Of a stretch of 64,000 nucleotides of DNA, positions 10,259 through 23,300 are shown piece after piece. The DNA comes from Rotaria sordida (taxonomy: Eukaryota > Rotifera > Eurotatoria > Philodinida > Philodinidae): positions 62,001-126,000 of the forward strand of contig CAJNOL010000326.1 of the NCBI GenBank assembly GCA_905250125.1. Reading direction: 5' to 3'. The position numbers were made by a program, and so were the translations under genes. The number at the start of each line of letters is the position of its first letter. Position 1 is the first letter of the stretch. Under the pieces are notes generated by a model. The model was not told the origin of the DNA. It saw only the letters and a list, made by a program, of their open reading frames with translations, and did not search any database.

Positions 10259-13200
10259 TTAACTGGTAAACGTTTCAATCTAAGAATAAATATCAAAAGA
10301 TTTTCAATTAAGAAAATAAAAACAAATGAATTGAATTTTAATTACTTCTTGGGCAACAAGATCCTTTTTATGTAAAAACATATCAGCTTTTTTTATCTCA
10401 TTTCGTTGACGATATTCATCTGATTCTTTATTATAATGTTCCATTAATTGTTCAAGACTTCGAACATGTTCTATTAAAAATTCAATTAGTAAAAAAAAAT
10501 AAAATAAACGAAATATTACAAATTGATTAATACCTTGTATAACTTGTTTTCCACCATGACGTAAATTTGCAACTATATCATCACTTTGTTTCACAAGTGC
10601 TTGATGTTTTATTCGTAATTGATCAATTTGTTCTTTTGTAAGATGATCTTCAAGTTGTTCGATCTAATTTAATAAAAACAATAAAAAAAAAAAAAACTTC
10701 TTGAAATAATCAAATAATACCTGTTGTTCTAGAAGATCTGCTTCGTATTTAAGTACTTTTATACTTTGATAACCAACTGACTGTTGATTATTAGGACGAT
10801 TATTATTATTTGATTCAGTTGTACTAGATTAAAAGAAATAAATGATAGATTATTATAAAACAAATGTAGTTAAAACTACAATTCAGCAAGAAAACGAAAA
10901 GTGATACATGCATAGTAAAACAAAAATAAATGATTGAACAAACTATCGTATCTTATATTCTACAAAATACCTGCTATCAACTACTGCATGATCATCATCA
11001 TTATCCTTATTGTTATTTAAATTATTTGCTAAATTTATAGCCAATAAGCCTAAAGCATCACTTGTAGGTATAAGGCGTGAGATAGCATTAATCGATGGAG
11101 CTGTTGATGGTGATCTGAATTGAGAGTAAAATTATTCTCTTTCGATTCTGTGTTAATAGAAAAATACAATCATAAAGACAAAAAAAAAAAAGAAATCATA
11201 CTAATTAAGAAAGGGTTTGATAGTGAGCAAAAGAAAAGATTAATAAAACAAGAAGAAACAAAAAATATGTATTAAACAATTATTTCTTTATTTTTATGTT
11301 TATTAATTGATTGTATTTTGTTGTTGATAATAATTGTATTTTTATAAACATGTACAAATTGACGATGCTGGTTTATTAATATTCGTTGTTGAATTTGATA
11401 CGACATGTAGACTGAAAAAATAGGATGATCGACCAAATATTAGACAAAAAAAAACAAAACATTTCGATAGGACAATATTGATTCCATTGAGAATACAATG
11501 AAGCAAAAGAAGAAGCATCTAAGCATAGCCTATTTATATTTAACTTACTTTGATGCTGACAATTTAGGATTGTTAGACTAAACAAAAAAAAAGAAAAAAA
11601 TTTGAAGAAAACAAAAGAACAAATAATCATTCTAAAATTTACATTTTCTTCAAAATGATCAATAACAAGCCATCGTTGTAATGATACTTCAGATGATTTT
11701 ATTGATCCTAATGCTTCTTTAATACGTATTTTAACTTCTAATTTTCCTTCAGCTTTTTTTTTATGATCATTTTCAAAAATATCAATTGTTTCATGTATAG
11801 TTGATGTTTGTTCTAATGGTGCTAATTTAATTGATGCTATACCTAATTGACGATCTGAGCGAAGAAAACCAACTCGATAAAATATAGATAATTTTAATTC
11901 TTTTCGACTCATTAAACGTTTAAATTTTCCATCAGTACGTTTTATATGAAATTTATGTAATGAATCAGAATATTCAGCAATTGTTGAACCAATTCCATAA
12001 CGTGTTCGAGCTGTTTGAGGAGTTTCAGGTGGATAAGGAAATTCAATAATAACATAAGTTTCAAAAGATGTCGCAGAATAACCAGATGGAACACGTAAAT
12101 TTATACCACGAAGAACATTTACCTTGAAAAAAAAAAGAAAATATTCTAAACTTGCAATAGATTTTAGTTAGATATAGAGATATAAAGAAATGTTTTGTTT
12201 GTTCTTGACAAATATTTAGTTCAAAATGGAATATTCAGAAGATACAATGACGCTTAAAATCTGATCATCCATCATACGGTAGAAAAATAAGCGGAGAATA
12301 ACAAGCTACGATATCCACTTATCGCCATTGACATAAACCCGGACAAGATTCTGTGACCTGTTTCGAATTCATATACCCTTGTACGGATTTCTGTGAATGT
12401 GTCTTTCTATTGAAAAGGCTATTGAAATGTTTCAAGTATAGAAAAGTATGATTAAGTACGTAAAAGGAAATTTATTAATACTATTTCTCGGATGAGAGAA
12501 GGCAAAATGACTACGTCAGAATCTTGTTATCTTATTCAATAGTAGTCAGTACATTGACTATTTATTATTTTCATTCTATTTTACCATATAAATATTTCAA
12601 AGATGAATATATATATATCAATAAATAGTTTCTTTTTTTTTTTATTATTATTTTGTCTAACGTACCTCATACTTAATCTAATATATAAAGCAATCTTAAA
12701 ATAGAAATTTTATTAATACCATTCAACAAATAAAAAGAAACTAAGCACATTTATCAAAGAATTGTAAATACTATAGGTTAATAAGTTCTAGAGATATTGC
12801 AAAAAAAAAAACGGAATGAATCAAATAATAGTATTTAGTAATAATTCATCATCAATACATTCAAGATATATCCTTTTCTCTTGTTAAAATCTTATTTTAG
12901 TTTGAGAACAATCGATCCTGCTGAAATTTTCTGGAAAATTATGTTCCGTCTTAAGCAGTTCACACTTATGCAAAATATAATCAATACATGCTATTACAGC
13001 TTAACAAAGACATTTTTTAAAAATTTTCCCACAGATTCTTATTTTCGAAGTCGAAAGGAAAATCCAATTCCATTAAGTTATTACAGTACGTTGTTATTGG
13101 TTCATTTTAACATATGAAGAAGTAAAAACGCAATGTAAGTTTTCACTTTCGAAATGAAATGTTTTTTATAAAATAACTTGAGAAAAAAATATATATATTT

Positions 13201-16200
13201 AAAAAAATGTTCATTTATCTCAGATCATTCACTGTATGACGTCAAACACATGATAGCTAAATTCCCCATTATTAGAGCTTTGTAGAAAAGTTTCAAACGA
13301 TATCAATAACTGAAATATTCAAACAAATATTCATCACTTCCGTAAATTTTCTATAAAAATCACGTTTTCTGATCAGGAGTAGGCGAACGTTAATTATATT
13401 CCTATTATTATTGTTCAATATTCCATTATTTTTTTCTTCTTGTTCTCTGTTTTAAATCATATATGATCGTTTTGAATGCTTTAGTATTTTCATGATCTCG
13501 CATTTTTTATATTTTTGTACATTTAAATACTGAAATACGTTATGAAAGTCTACATTCTTTGTTTTTTACATATTTTCTTAAAAACGCAACAGATATTTAA
13601 CAAATTCTTATTTTCTTCTCGTCTAAACTATTAATCATATTAATTTAATAATATAAATCTATATAGGTTTGTGTTTTTTCTTTTTGTTTTTTTTACCTCA
13701 AGATCTTGATCTGTTAAATCGTTATTAACTTGTATTATGTTCATTTGTTTTTTTTCATAATGAAATAATGGTGGTTTTGAACCATTTTGAAAACATTTTC
13801 TTAATCGTTCTAAATCATGTGCACAACGTTGTTCAAGAATTTTAAATTCATTAGCTTGTTGTATATTATTTGAACCTTCCATTTGTGCATAGATTTGTTG
13901 ATTACGTGCACATAATTGCATTTGTCGTAGAAGATCATCTTGTAAACGACGATATATTGTATCACGATCAGATTCTAGAAGTTCTTCTGCTAATTCATCA
14001 TCATGAATTATTTCAACATCCTCATTAGATAATTCAGATACCTGGGAAAAAAACATAAACAAATAAACATTTAATAGGATTCGTTTTAATATAAATGATT
14101 ATAAAGAAAAAAAGCTTTAATACTAGTTTCATATCAATAGGTAATCCAGATTCAATCATTTTTTCAATTTCTTTAGAAGCAATAAGATGTTTTTTAGCTG
14201 CATCTATATCACCTATACATAATATAAAGATATATTTATCATAATAGAAAAAAAAAGAAGAAAAGAATAAATATACCTTGTTGTTTAGCTTTTAAAGCAA
14301 GTTTTACATGTTGTTCTTGTTTAAGACGAAGTGTTTGTAATTGTTGATCTTTCCGTGTATCTAAACATAGAATAATTTAATAAACAAAAACAAAAATACG
14401 AAGATAACTAACTAGTTGAAGCTTTTGATTCTACTTGTGGAATAGAAGTCGTCGGAACAGTTGTTCGCTGTTGTTGAACTTGTGATGGTCGTACTGATGT
14501 TGTTGATTGTGATACTTTTACGGATGCTGTTGCACTAGTACCAATAGCAGATGATGATACTTGAGAAGGTTTAGATTGTTGAATAGGAATTGGTGCAAAA
14601 CCAGGTAAATCTGCTAATTCACTATAATCATATGGACGACCTTTCTGTGTAGCATCAATAGCTTCTTTATATTGCTGTTAGAAGAAAGAAAGAGAAATGA
14701 ATTTTTTTTTTAAATAAACAAAACAAAAAATTTACTTTTACAAGTCGATCCATTCGTCTTGCTTTAGAACTTTCTCCTTGGCTAATAGCTTCTTGTTGTC
14801 GTTTGACTAATTCTTCATGTCGTTGTTGTAATGCTTCCATTACAGTACGTGGTTCAGGTGCTTTTACTACCAATTAGAACATATATATTATAAATAGAAA
14901 AAAGAAAATAGGTTATATACATGGTACAATCAATGCAGATGAATTATCATCTTCAGGAATATTATCAGACGTTTCTATATGTGCAGAAGAAGGAGGAGGA
15001 AGAGGAGCAGGAACAGGAACAGCTGTTGTTCCTTTTTGCAAATTCTATATATTATAAAGCAATAAGAATAATTAAAGATTTGAATATGTGAAAAAAACTT
15101 ACTTTCATTTGAATAAGATATTCTTTAGCTTTGGCCATATCACCAGCTGCTTTTGCTTGTAAAGCTAATGATTTAAGTCGTTCAACTGCTTCATCAGTGT
15201 TATTAGAAGTTGTCACGACTGGTGCTGGTGCTTGTGCTAAATATGATTATTTTATATGTTTGATTATAAGACAAATAGATCTAATTACGTTGAGAAATAA
15301 TTGATTTATTATCGATTGATAAAGAGTTTGTAGCTGGTGGAGGAGAAGGAGCTCGAACAGGTACTTCTTTTGAAATAATTGTTGGTTGAGATGATGAAGG
15401 AGTAGAAACAAAAAGTGCAGGTGGAATATCATTTTCATTAATTGGAGCACCAGTTCGAGCTGATTGAAGTAATTCTTGAATAAGCTAAACATTAAAAAAA
15501 AAAGTATCATTATTAAATTCTTCTTTCATACGAGAATAGATTTACTTTAAGTTGTCGATCAACTCGTCGAGCTTTCGCTGTATCTCCATTTGTTTTAGCT
15601 GTTTGTACAGCTTTTGTATACATATCTAGACGTGTTTCAAGTACTGATAACGTATTGCTATTTGATATTGATTGTACTGGTTTGGTTTCAATATGTTCAT
15701 TTTGTTTTTCATTTTCAATTTCACCAGCAATGTCATGTAATTCAGCCTATTGTATATGTAAAATCTGATAAGTTTAACAAAAAAAAACAAAACATCACTA
15801 CGCATAAACTTACAAGAAGATCCTCTTCGTCACCGTCGGATAATTCATCATCATTTATAGGTCGATCAATATCACTCAAGAGTTTATTCACATCATTATG
15901 AAATGATTGAAGATCTGGAGCTGAATTACCTATATGAAATAAAATATTGTTTCTACAATATTCAGTACTTATAAAATAAAAGAAACTAAGTGCTAAAAAT
16001 CCGGAACTTACAAAGAAACGTTTTCAGCTGATCAATCGATTTTGAATTCGGATTAAATGTATAATATAGACTCCAGTGAGAAATGAAAAATCTCAAAATG
16101 ATAAGTTTCCTTAGATCTTCTATTCTGAGTTATAGGTATTTTATTAGAATTTTAACTTCTGGGATGATATATACTCATAAAGTTGAATGATGGTATTTCA

Positions 16201-17063
16201 ATCTGAGATTTTGCTCACAGACAGATCTATTTGTTAGTAGAATGCCCTGAAAATTTTAATTCAAAAGAATATTTCCTACTCGAGATATTAAAGTCCAAAA
16301 ATATCAGGCATATTCCACAAAAGATGCTAGAACTTTCTATTTGTTGGTATTTACCATGTTCGAAGCTAAAATTCTAATAAAATACCTATAAATCTGGACA
16401 GAAGACCTATGGAGACGTATCATTTTAAGGTTTTCTGTATCTCACTGCGGTCTACCTTATGTACTGAGTCGGAATTCGAAAGTAATTCATCAGTTGAGAA
16501 CGTTTCCTTGTTAGTGTGAATACCAAATACAAAAGATTCGATCGGATATGCAAAGAACATACTCATCAAAATATTCGTTTTCTGTTGAATATTCTTAATC
16601 GAAAAGTATCTGAAGCACGGATACTCATGGTTGCTTTCATTTTTTTACTTATACAAGCTGTTTTTACAATTAAACATTACGCTAAGTATCAATATTTTTA
16701 ACAACTAAAACTAAGGTAATAATGGATGTCTATGTCCATACGATTTTCTAGGTATCCAAAAAACAAACCTGGTTTTTTCGGATCAGCTTTAGAACGTTTT
16801 GATGTACGACCACCAACATCTTGTTGTATTTGTTTTAATTCAGCTTCAAGATCATCATCGTCATCATCATCATCATCAATAGCATCCATGTTCGGTTCAT
16901 CGAAATTTGGTATTTGAAAGCCCAACTATAATAAAATAAAACTACACCGCATGAAAAATCTCTATACAACATCAATTATATTTACTTGTTGCATCAGTTC
17001 TGCTCCACCACCTTCTCCTTTAGATCGTTTTTTTTGTTTGCTATCTTTACTACTTTTGAACAT
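10259..17063 (-). CDS. CC2D1: Coiled-coil and C2 domain protein CC2D1 (Lgd)
   Basis: I joined 19 exons with consistent phases to about 982 residues (vertebrate CC2D1A is about 950). The N-terminus is basic, then has an acidic run (DDDDDDDDD) and KPG. DM14 repeats follow: LETRLDMYTKAVQTAKTNGD, then AVERLKSLALQAKAAGDMAK, then VMEALQQRHEELVKRQQEA, then the GDIDAAKKHL...IESGLPIDM segment. Exon 13 (12122-11643) is a C2 domain (VNVLRGINLRVPSG...RSDRQLGIASIKLAPLE...RWLVIDHF). The C-terminus is a coiled coil. Lgd/CC2D1 proteins bind ESCRT-III CHMP4 proteins and act in endosomal sorting. The last seven-residue exon (10279-10259) is the least certain; reading through the donor at 10345 would instead stop at 10304. 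Intron 12 (12123-13696) is unusually long, and intron 2 carries a foldback element. It is divergent from TMF1. Confidence 0.9.
16006..16515. mobile_element. Foldback element in CC2D1 intron 2
   Basis: The left arm, from 16006, is matched in reverse complement by the right arm ending at 16515, over at least 170 bases with roughly 75-80% identity by eye. Anchors are TAGGTATTTTATTAGAATTT near 16134 against its complement near 16370, and CCAGTGAGA near 16072 against TCTCACTGC near 16440. There is no coding capacity. The right arm contains CTGGACAGAAGA, also found in a dispersed family at 27.55 and 54.53 kb. Confidence 0.75.
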
Positions 17064-17352
17064 ACTCGTAACGTAGAATTGATAAAGATAAAAAAAGTGA
17101 ATAAATATTTCTTTTTTTTTTTTGTTTCAACAAATGATGATGAGTCATATCAAAAATTTTTCAATGGTTATTTTCTTAACAAATTAAATAGAGTAATACT
17201 ACATTATTGGTTGACGTGGCACAACCAATCTATTCTAATGAAGGTCGCTAATATCGTCCAGTATTTTCAATCAGATTCATATATTGTTCTTGTCATTTTC
17301 TCATACACAACATTGTTTATTAAATTTTAGTGGTAGAAACTAGAATACAATC
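17064..17352. promoter_or_regulatory. Divergent CC2D1/TMF1 promoter with UPRE-like core and CCAAT boxes
   Basis: Only 289 bases separate the two start codons. In the middle, ATTGG (17206-17210), TGACGTGG (17212-17219) and CCAAT (17225-17229) are tightly clustered. TGACGTGG matches the consensus of the unfolded-protein response element bound by ATF6/XBP1, and it is flanked by CCAAT boxes in inverted orientation. Shared control by secretory-pathway stress is inferred. There is no TATA box at the expected distance from either gene. Confidence 0.6.
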
Positions 17353-20300
17353 ATGTCTGGCTGGTTTAGTATCGATCCAAATAAACTTAAAGAATTAGCA
17401 GCAAACACATTGATAAATGCACAAAAACATATAGGTTCAAAAAAAAACGAATTATATTTCTATATTTTGTTGTCTTTTTTTTCTAATACAAATTTTATTT
17501 ATTTAGACAAAGTTCTTGATATTAAGGACCTTGCTTCTGGTGCAGAACCGCAACCAACAAGTAAAAATAATTTAGCTACTAATATTGGAATAAATAATCC
17601 TCCTCCTCCTTTGACGATAACAACAACCACTGATGAGTTTTTTTCGACATTTCTCAATAATCAAAAACCGTCAACATCAAATATAGAAGAAGAAGAAATA
17701 AAAATAGAAAAAGATAGCTCATTTTCAAATTGGAATTCATGGACGGATCAGAACAATACATCACAAATGGTTAAAAAAAACAAAAAATTCTTTTTTATTT
17801 ATTTATTTTCTTCTTTAAAATTTAGATTTCTTCGGAATCACAGTCAGATCTAATAACAACCGAACAGACTACAAATGAAGAAGAAAGAACACCAATAATA
17901 GAATCTATTGATATTCCAACATCATCATTAATAACAGAATCTATTGATATAGAACAAGTACCAACATCATCATTAATAATAGAATCTGTTGGTATAGAAC
18001 AAGTACCAACATCATCGTTAATAATAGAATCTGTTGGTATAGAACAAGTACCAACATCATCATTAACAACAGAATCTGTTGGTATAGAACAAGTACCATC
18101 ATCGTCATCATTAACTGAATCATCAACTATAACAGAAAGTTCTAGTAGTGAAAGTGCTAATTCCTTACGACCAATATTAAATATTCCATCATCTGAATCG
18201 ACTATTATTGGTCAAATTATTGAAAATATAATAGATGAAAAACAAATATTTATAAATAATGAAAATGAAAATATAGAATCTAATAATGAACAACAATCTG
18301 AAACGATTCAATCACTACCATCTGATAAACGTGATGTTATTGATTCTTGGATAAATAATCGTGAGAATAATACAACAGAGTATGTATTTTATATTTCTAT
18401 TTAAAATCTATAATAATTAGAAGAAATTCACTATGAATAAATACTTATATAAATGATGATGACATTTGATGTTAAAATATATGACATATAGTCATTCAAC
18501 CATGACAATAATTAAATGAGAAGAGAGTCTATTAAAATTTGATCAATTAATGATTCGAACATTTATCGTCAATTAAAAAATTACCGGTTTTTTTTTCAAT
18601 TATGATACAGAATTTTCTATTATTTCTTCGGGCAGAATGTTGTTTAAAATATTCAATAAATGAATCAAACACTTTGACATAAAAACAAATTTTCTTACAA
18701 AAGAACAAATGTAATTTTCCCTGTCAAGAATAAAAGGTTACTCTCATTACAAGGTCGCTGATAAAATTCCAAAAGATGTAATAATAGATTATGGTTTTTC
18801 TAAAAACATTTTTTTGGAAATCCAGCGAATTTTAGCGCCTAAAACCTCCAATTTTTGAGTAAAATAATACTTTTTTTAAGTGAAAATTTCTATTTTTTCT
18901 AGTGAAATAATGTTTTTCTTATGAGATAAGTGGATTTGTATTCCTATTGATCTTTGACTAAACTATCAAATTTTTTATAATATGTCTATTTTCTAAAGAT
19001 TCCATGTTTTCAGAAAACTCGTATTTTCGACCACAAGCTTTGTGCATATAGAGAACTCAACTAGACTAGTTTCCATAAAAAAATTCAAAAGTTTTAAACG
19101 AAGCCTGTGTGAGATATGAAGTTGTCAAAAAAAAATGCATGTTGTATACACTCTGTAGAAAAAGGTCCGTATCTCGAAGAGACTTTGTTTAAATTTTTGA
19201 GAATTTTTTAATGAAAACTCGTCTAGTTGTGTTCTCTATATCCATAAAGCTTCAGGTCGAAAATACGAGTTTTCAGAAAACTTAGCGTCTCTAGAAAATA
19301 GACATGTTAAAAATTCTAGTCTAGTCAGATCTCAATAGGAATCGAATTTCTTTTAGAACACTATGTAGTATCTTAGGCAAAATTTATTGAAATCAGAAAG
19401 GAAGCATCTAAGGAAATTTCCTCGTTAGCAAAAGTTCCGATCTTTTGACATTTATTTGCTAAAAATGCCAGAAGAGGTTTTCAAGAAGCTCTTAGCTTTC
19501 TAGGTAAATCTCATAAAAAAATCTAGCCCAAACTAGAAGGTCGTGATCTTTTGTTTTGGAGGGTTTACTAAAAAGCAAAATCAATCATATACAGCGTAAA
19601 TTCTTCCGAACAATCTTTATTTTCATTAAATTTATTTTATAATTTATTTTTTTATAGAAATAATCTTGAACAATCATTACAAAATAAAGATGATACTAAT
19701 GCATTATCTCTTTTATATACATCATCATATCCACCAAATAATTTTTCAACATCATCAATAATTGATGATGATTTAACACCAACATCTGTTTCAACAACAA
19801 ATCATGATAAAGAACAACAATTAGAAACTATTTCAACCGATGAAGAAGATGTTAATCCATATGTTGAACAATCAAATTCACCAACTCATACTGCATCATC
19901 ATCCAATGGAAATGATACAGTTAGTTTTTTTCATACGTTTACAAAAAAAAATTTATCTTTCTTTTTTATTTCAATTCAGCATAGTAAAGGATCATCATCC
20001 GATGATGGTAAACATACATCATGTACATCATCAGATATTGAAGTAATATCATGTCCAAGTGTAACTGGTGGTTTACCACTTAGTACAACAGATACATTTG
20101 ATAAATGTCGAGAATTACGTGATGCTCGACGAGCTGTAGTACGTGAGGTTAGAATATAAATTTAGATTTATTAAATTTTATTGAAGTTAAAAAAAAATAC
20201 ATTTAGGTTGTTGTTCGTTTTCCATCACATTCAACAAATCTTAAATATCATCATCATCCATTATCAATGGATAATATTGATAAAAATATAACATCAAATT

Positions 20301-23300
20301 TTGATACACCATCATGGTCAACTTTAATTGATGAAGCAGCTACTGAACAGAATCACTATCAGGATGTAAGAACAAAAATAATTTATTTATATACTTACAA
20401 CTTTATTATTTTTTTTAAATTAGTCACATGAAGAGAATGATGATAATCAAGAAAGTATGTAATTAATCTTTTTCTTTTTTGTTTTTATAAGTTTGATTTT
20501 TTATAAATTTAGAGTTTTTTATGTCGGAAACTTCGAAAGTTTGTGATTATTATAATAATGTTTAATATACAGTAGAATGTTGTTGTTGTTTTTTTGGTTA
20601 ATAATAGGAATTAGGTGAATTAAAAGAACGTCTTGAATTACGTGAACAAGCTTTTAAAAAATTAACAAATGAATCTAATGAATTACATCGAACGAATCAA
20701 TCACTGAAACAGTAAATTATAATAAAACAAAAAATTTTTTTATTTAAATATTCTTTTTTTTTTCCTCTGTTGTAAATAGATCATTAACTGAATTAGAACA
20801 ACGTACATCTCGTTTAACTATTGAATTTCAACAAACAATTGAAAATCTTTCAATGAAAATTGAAGAACAAAAACATGTTTCACAAGTAAAATATTCAATA
20901 TTTGGAAATAACTCTACGCATTGTTAGACAAAAATTTGTTTGAATATTAAAGTTTAAGAATCATATATAAAAAAAAATCGAACAAAGGAATTTTTTGTAT
21001 AAGTAGACGATTATTAGTTTCGTGATAAACACGAATCAAGTTTTCTGAAGCTACATCAGTCAGTTATTTCTTTGATAGTTTCGCAGCTGATTATGAATCC
21101 ATTTGAACTTCATTAAAGAAAAGATAGCGACATTTAAATAGAACAAAAGGAAAAAAAACCTTTTCTATTTAAGGAACGTGATCATCTTCGTAAACAACTT
21201 GATACATTACAAAAACAATTATTTGAAAAGTATTTAGAACTTTTGTTTTTTTTTTTTTTTTTTTTTTGTCAAGAATAATTTCTATTTAGTTCAACATCAT
21301 CTGGTAATACATTGACTGTATTACGTGAAAAAGAAGAACAAATACAACAATTACTTGATGAAGGTGAAAAATTATCAAAAACACAATTACAACATACAAA
21401 TATAATAAAAAAATTACGAACTAAAGAAAAAGAACATGAAACTCAAATAACATCATTGAAGTATGTTAATTTATATTCATTGTTATTCTATTTTAATATG
21501 TAAATAATATTAGTGCTCGAAGTGATAAATTAACAAATGAATTAGATGAAGCAAAGAAAAATTTACAAGAAAAAGAAGAAAATGAAAAACAATTAAAAGG
21601 TACATAAAAAAAAACTAAATTTCATTTTTTCTATAAATTAATATGTTGTTTTCTTTTTTTTTGTGTGTGTTATTAGAAACCGTTAAAAAACTTGAAAAAT
21701 CTGCAATACATTATGAAAAAGAATGTATATCATTAAAATCATTATATGAAGATGCTGAAGAACAAATTCGTAGTACAAAAGTTGCACTTGAAAATTCTTA
21801 TAAGTAAAAATCAAATAATTTTGTTTTTCTCTCTGATATATTTTATTCTTCTCTTTGTTTGATATTATAGAGAAATAGCTGAATTAAATAAAACAAAAGC
21901 AGCAACAGAAAGTAAAGTTGTTGAAGCAACATTATCAGCTGAAATATTATTAAAAGAAGAAATTCGTTTGGCTGTTGAAAAAGAACGTATTATATCAAGA
22001 CAAGAACAAGAAAAATTACAAATGACTATTGATGAATTAAGACATTCTATTCAACGAAGTGAAATTCAACTTAATCGAAGAGAACAAGTTTTAAGACAAG
22101 AAATTAATGATCTTCGACAAGTATGTTTTGTATTTTATTTTTTTCTCATATTAGATCATATTTCATTAACTATATTAGATTATTGACGAGGAAATTTGAT
22201 TAAATAAAAAAAAAATCACTTTTGAGATAAGGCATAAGATTTGTGTTTATGAGATCTTCTTTTTTTGTTGAGAGTTTTCTAATAAAATCTTGTGATAAAG
22301 AAATTTCTAATAAAATCTTGTGATAAAGAAATACTAGAAAATCTGGTTTGTGAAAAATTTGAAAATTAATTATGAAGAATGATAGGAGAAGAAGAGCCAT
22401 GTAAGATTCATCTCAAATATGTTTTATCTTTCAATAGCAAATTGTCGTAATTCCCAAGAATAAAGTCTCATTATTTTTAAGTTTAAATTTATCCATTATC
22501 AGTCTCGAGTACTTATTACTTTTATGTATAAGCCAGTATTTTATCCAGATCTTATCTTCGAAGGGACACAGCTGTCTCGCTGAATAAAACACTAATATAA
22601 ACCAAAGCAAATACAGTAACTAAAATTCTTAAAATAATCAAACATCAATTTCATATAAATTCTAATCAAATTGAAACAACAACAAAATCATTTTAATTCA
22701 TTTTAGAGACTTCAAGAAGCTGAATCAAGAAATGAAGACTTAACTCAAAATATTTCCAATGGTAGACTTTCTTCTTATTTATAATCAAAACCATATGTTA
22801 TTTTTGTTTTTTCTTTAGCTACACGTCCACTTCTTCGTCAAATCGAAAATCTCCAAACAACATACGTAACACAAATAAATTCTCTTGAAAAAACAGAACG
22901 TCAATTAACTGATCGTCTTGGTACATCAGCAATAATATTAATAATCTAGTAGAGATATCCATCGCGGCGGTGCCGAAGTGGCGGTAGCGGCAGCGGCAGG
23001 TTTTTTAAAAAACCACCGCGGCAGCAGCAGGATTCTTTGAAGGACATTGAAAAACTGCATAGATTTAATAGAATTTCAGGGTTTATAAATGAAACACTCT
23101 GAGACTGAATGAATCTGATGGACTAGAACCAATATCTCTGGTCAAATATAGTTGCAGCAGTGACATTAAAAACACTTTTTTGAAAACCGCTGCGGCACGT
23201 ATATATTACGATTCATTGCGGCAACTTTTTTTTATAAGTTATCGCGACGCGGCAGATTCTCAGCCTCGATGGACATCTCTGCGATCTAGTCATTTTTTTT

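Noticed and set aside
10259..11114. The coiled-coil exons downstream of the C2 domain as a separate gene
   Set aside because: A 29-base exon (11577-11549) links the C2 exon to exon 15 in phase, and CC2D1 proteins normally have a C-terminal coiled coil, so one gene explains all exons.
12881..13117. Small gene inside CC2D1 intron 12
   Set aside because: The predicted peptide has no recognisable domain, no consensus start context and no splice links; it lies in a long AT-rich intron.
17941..18126. Leu/Met-rich frame on the minus strand
   Set aside because: Antisense shadow of the 45-bp repeat in TMF1.
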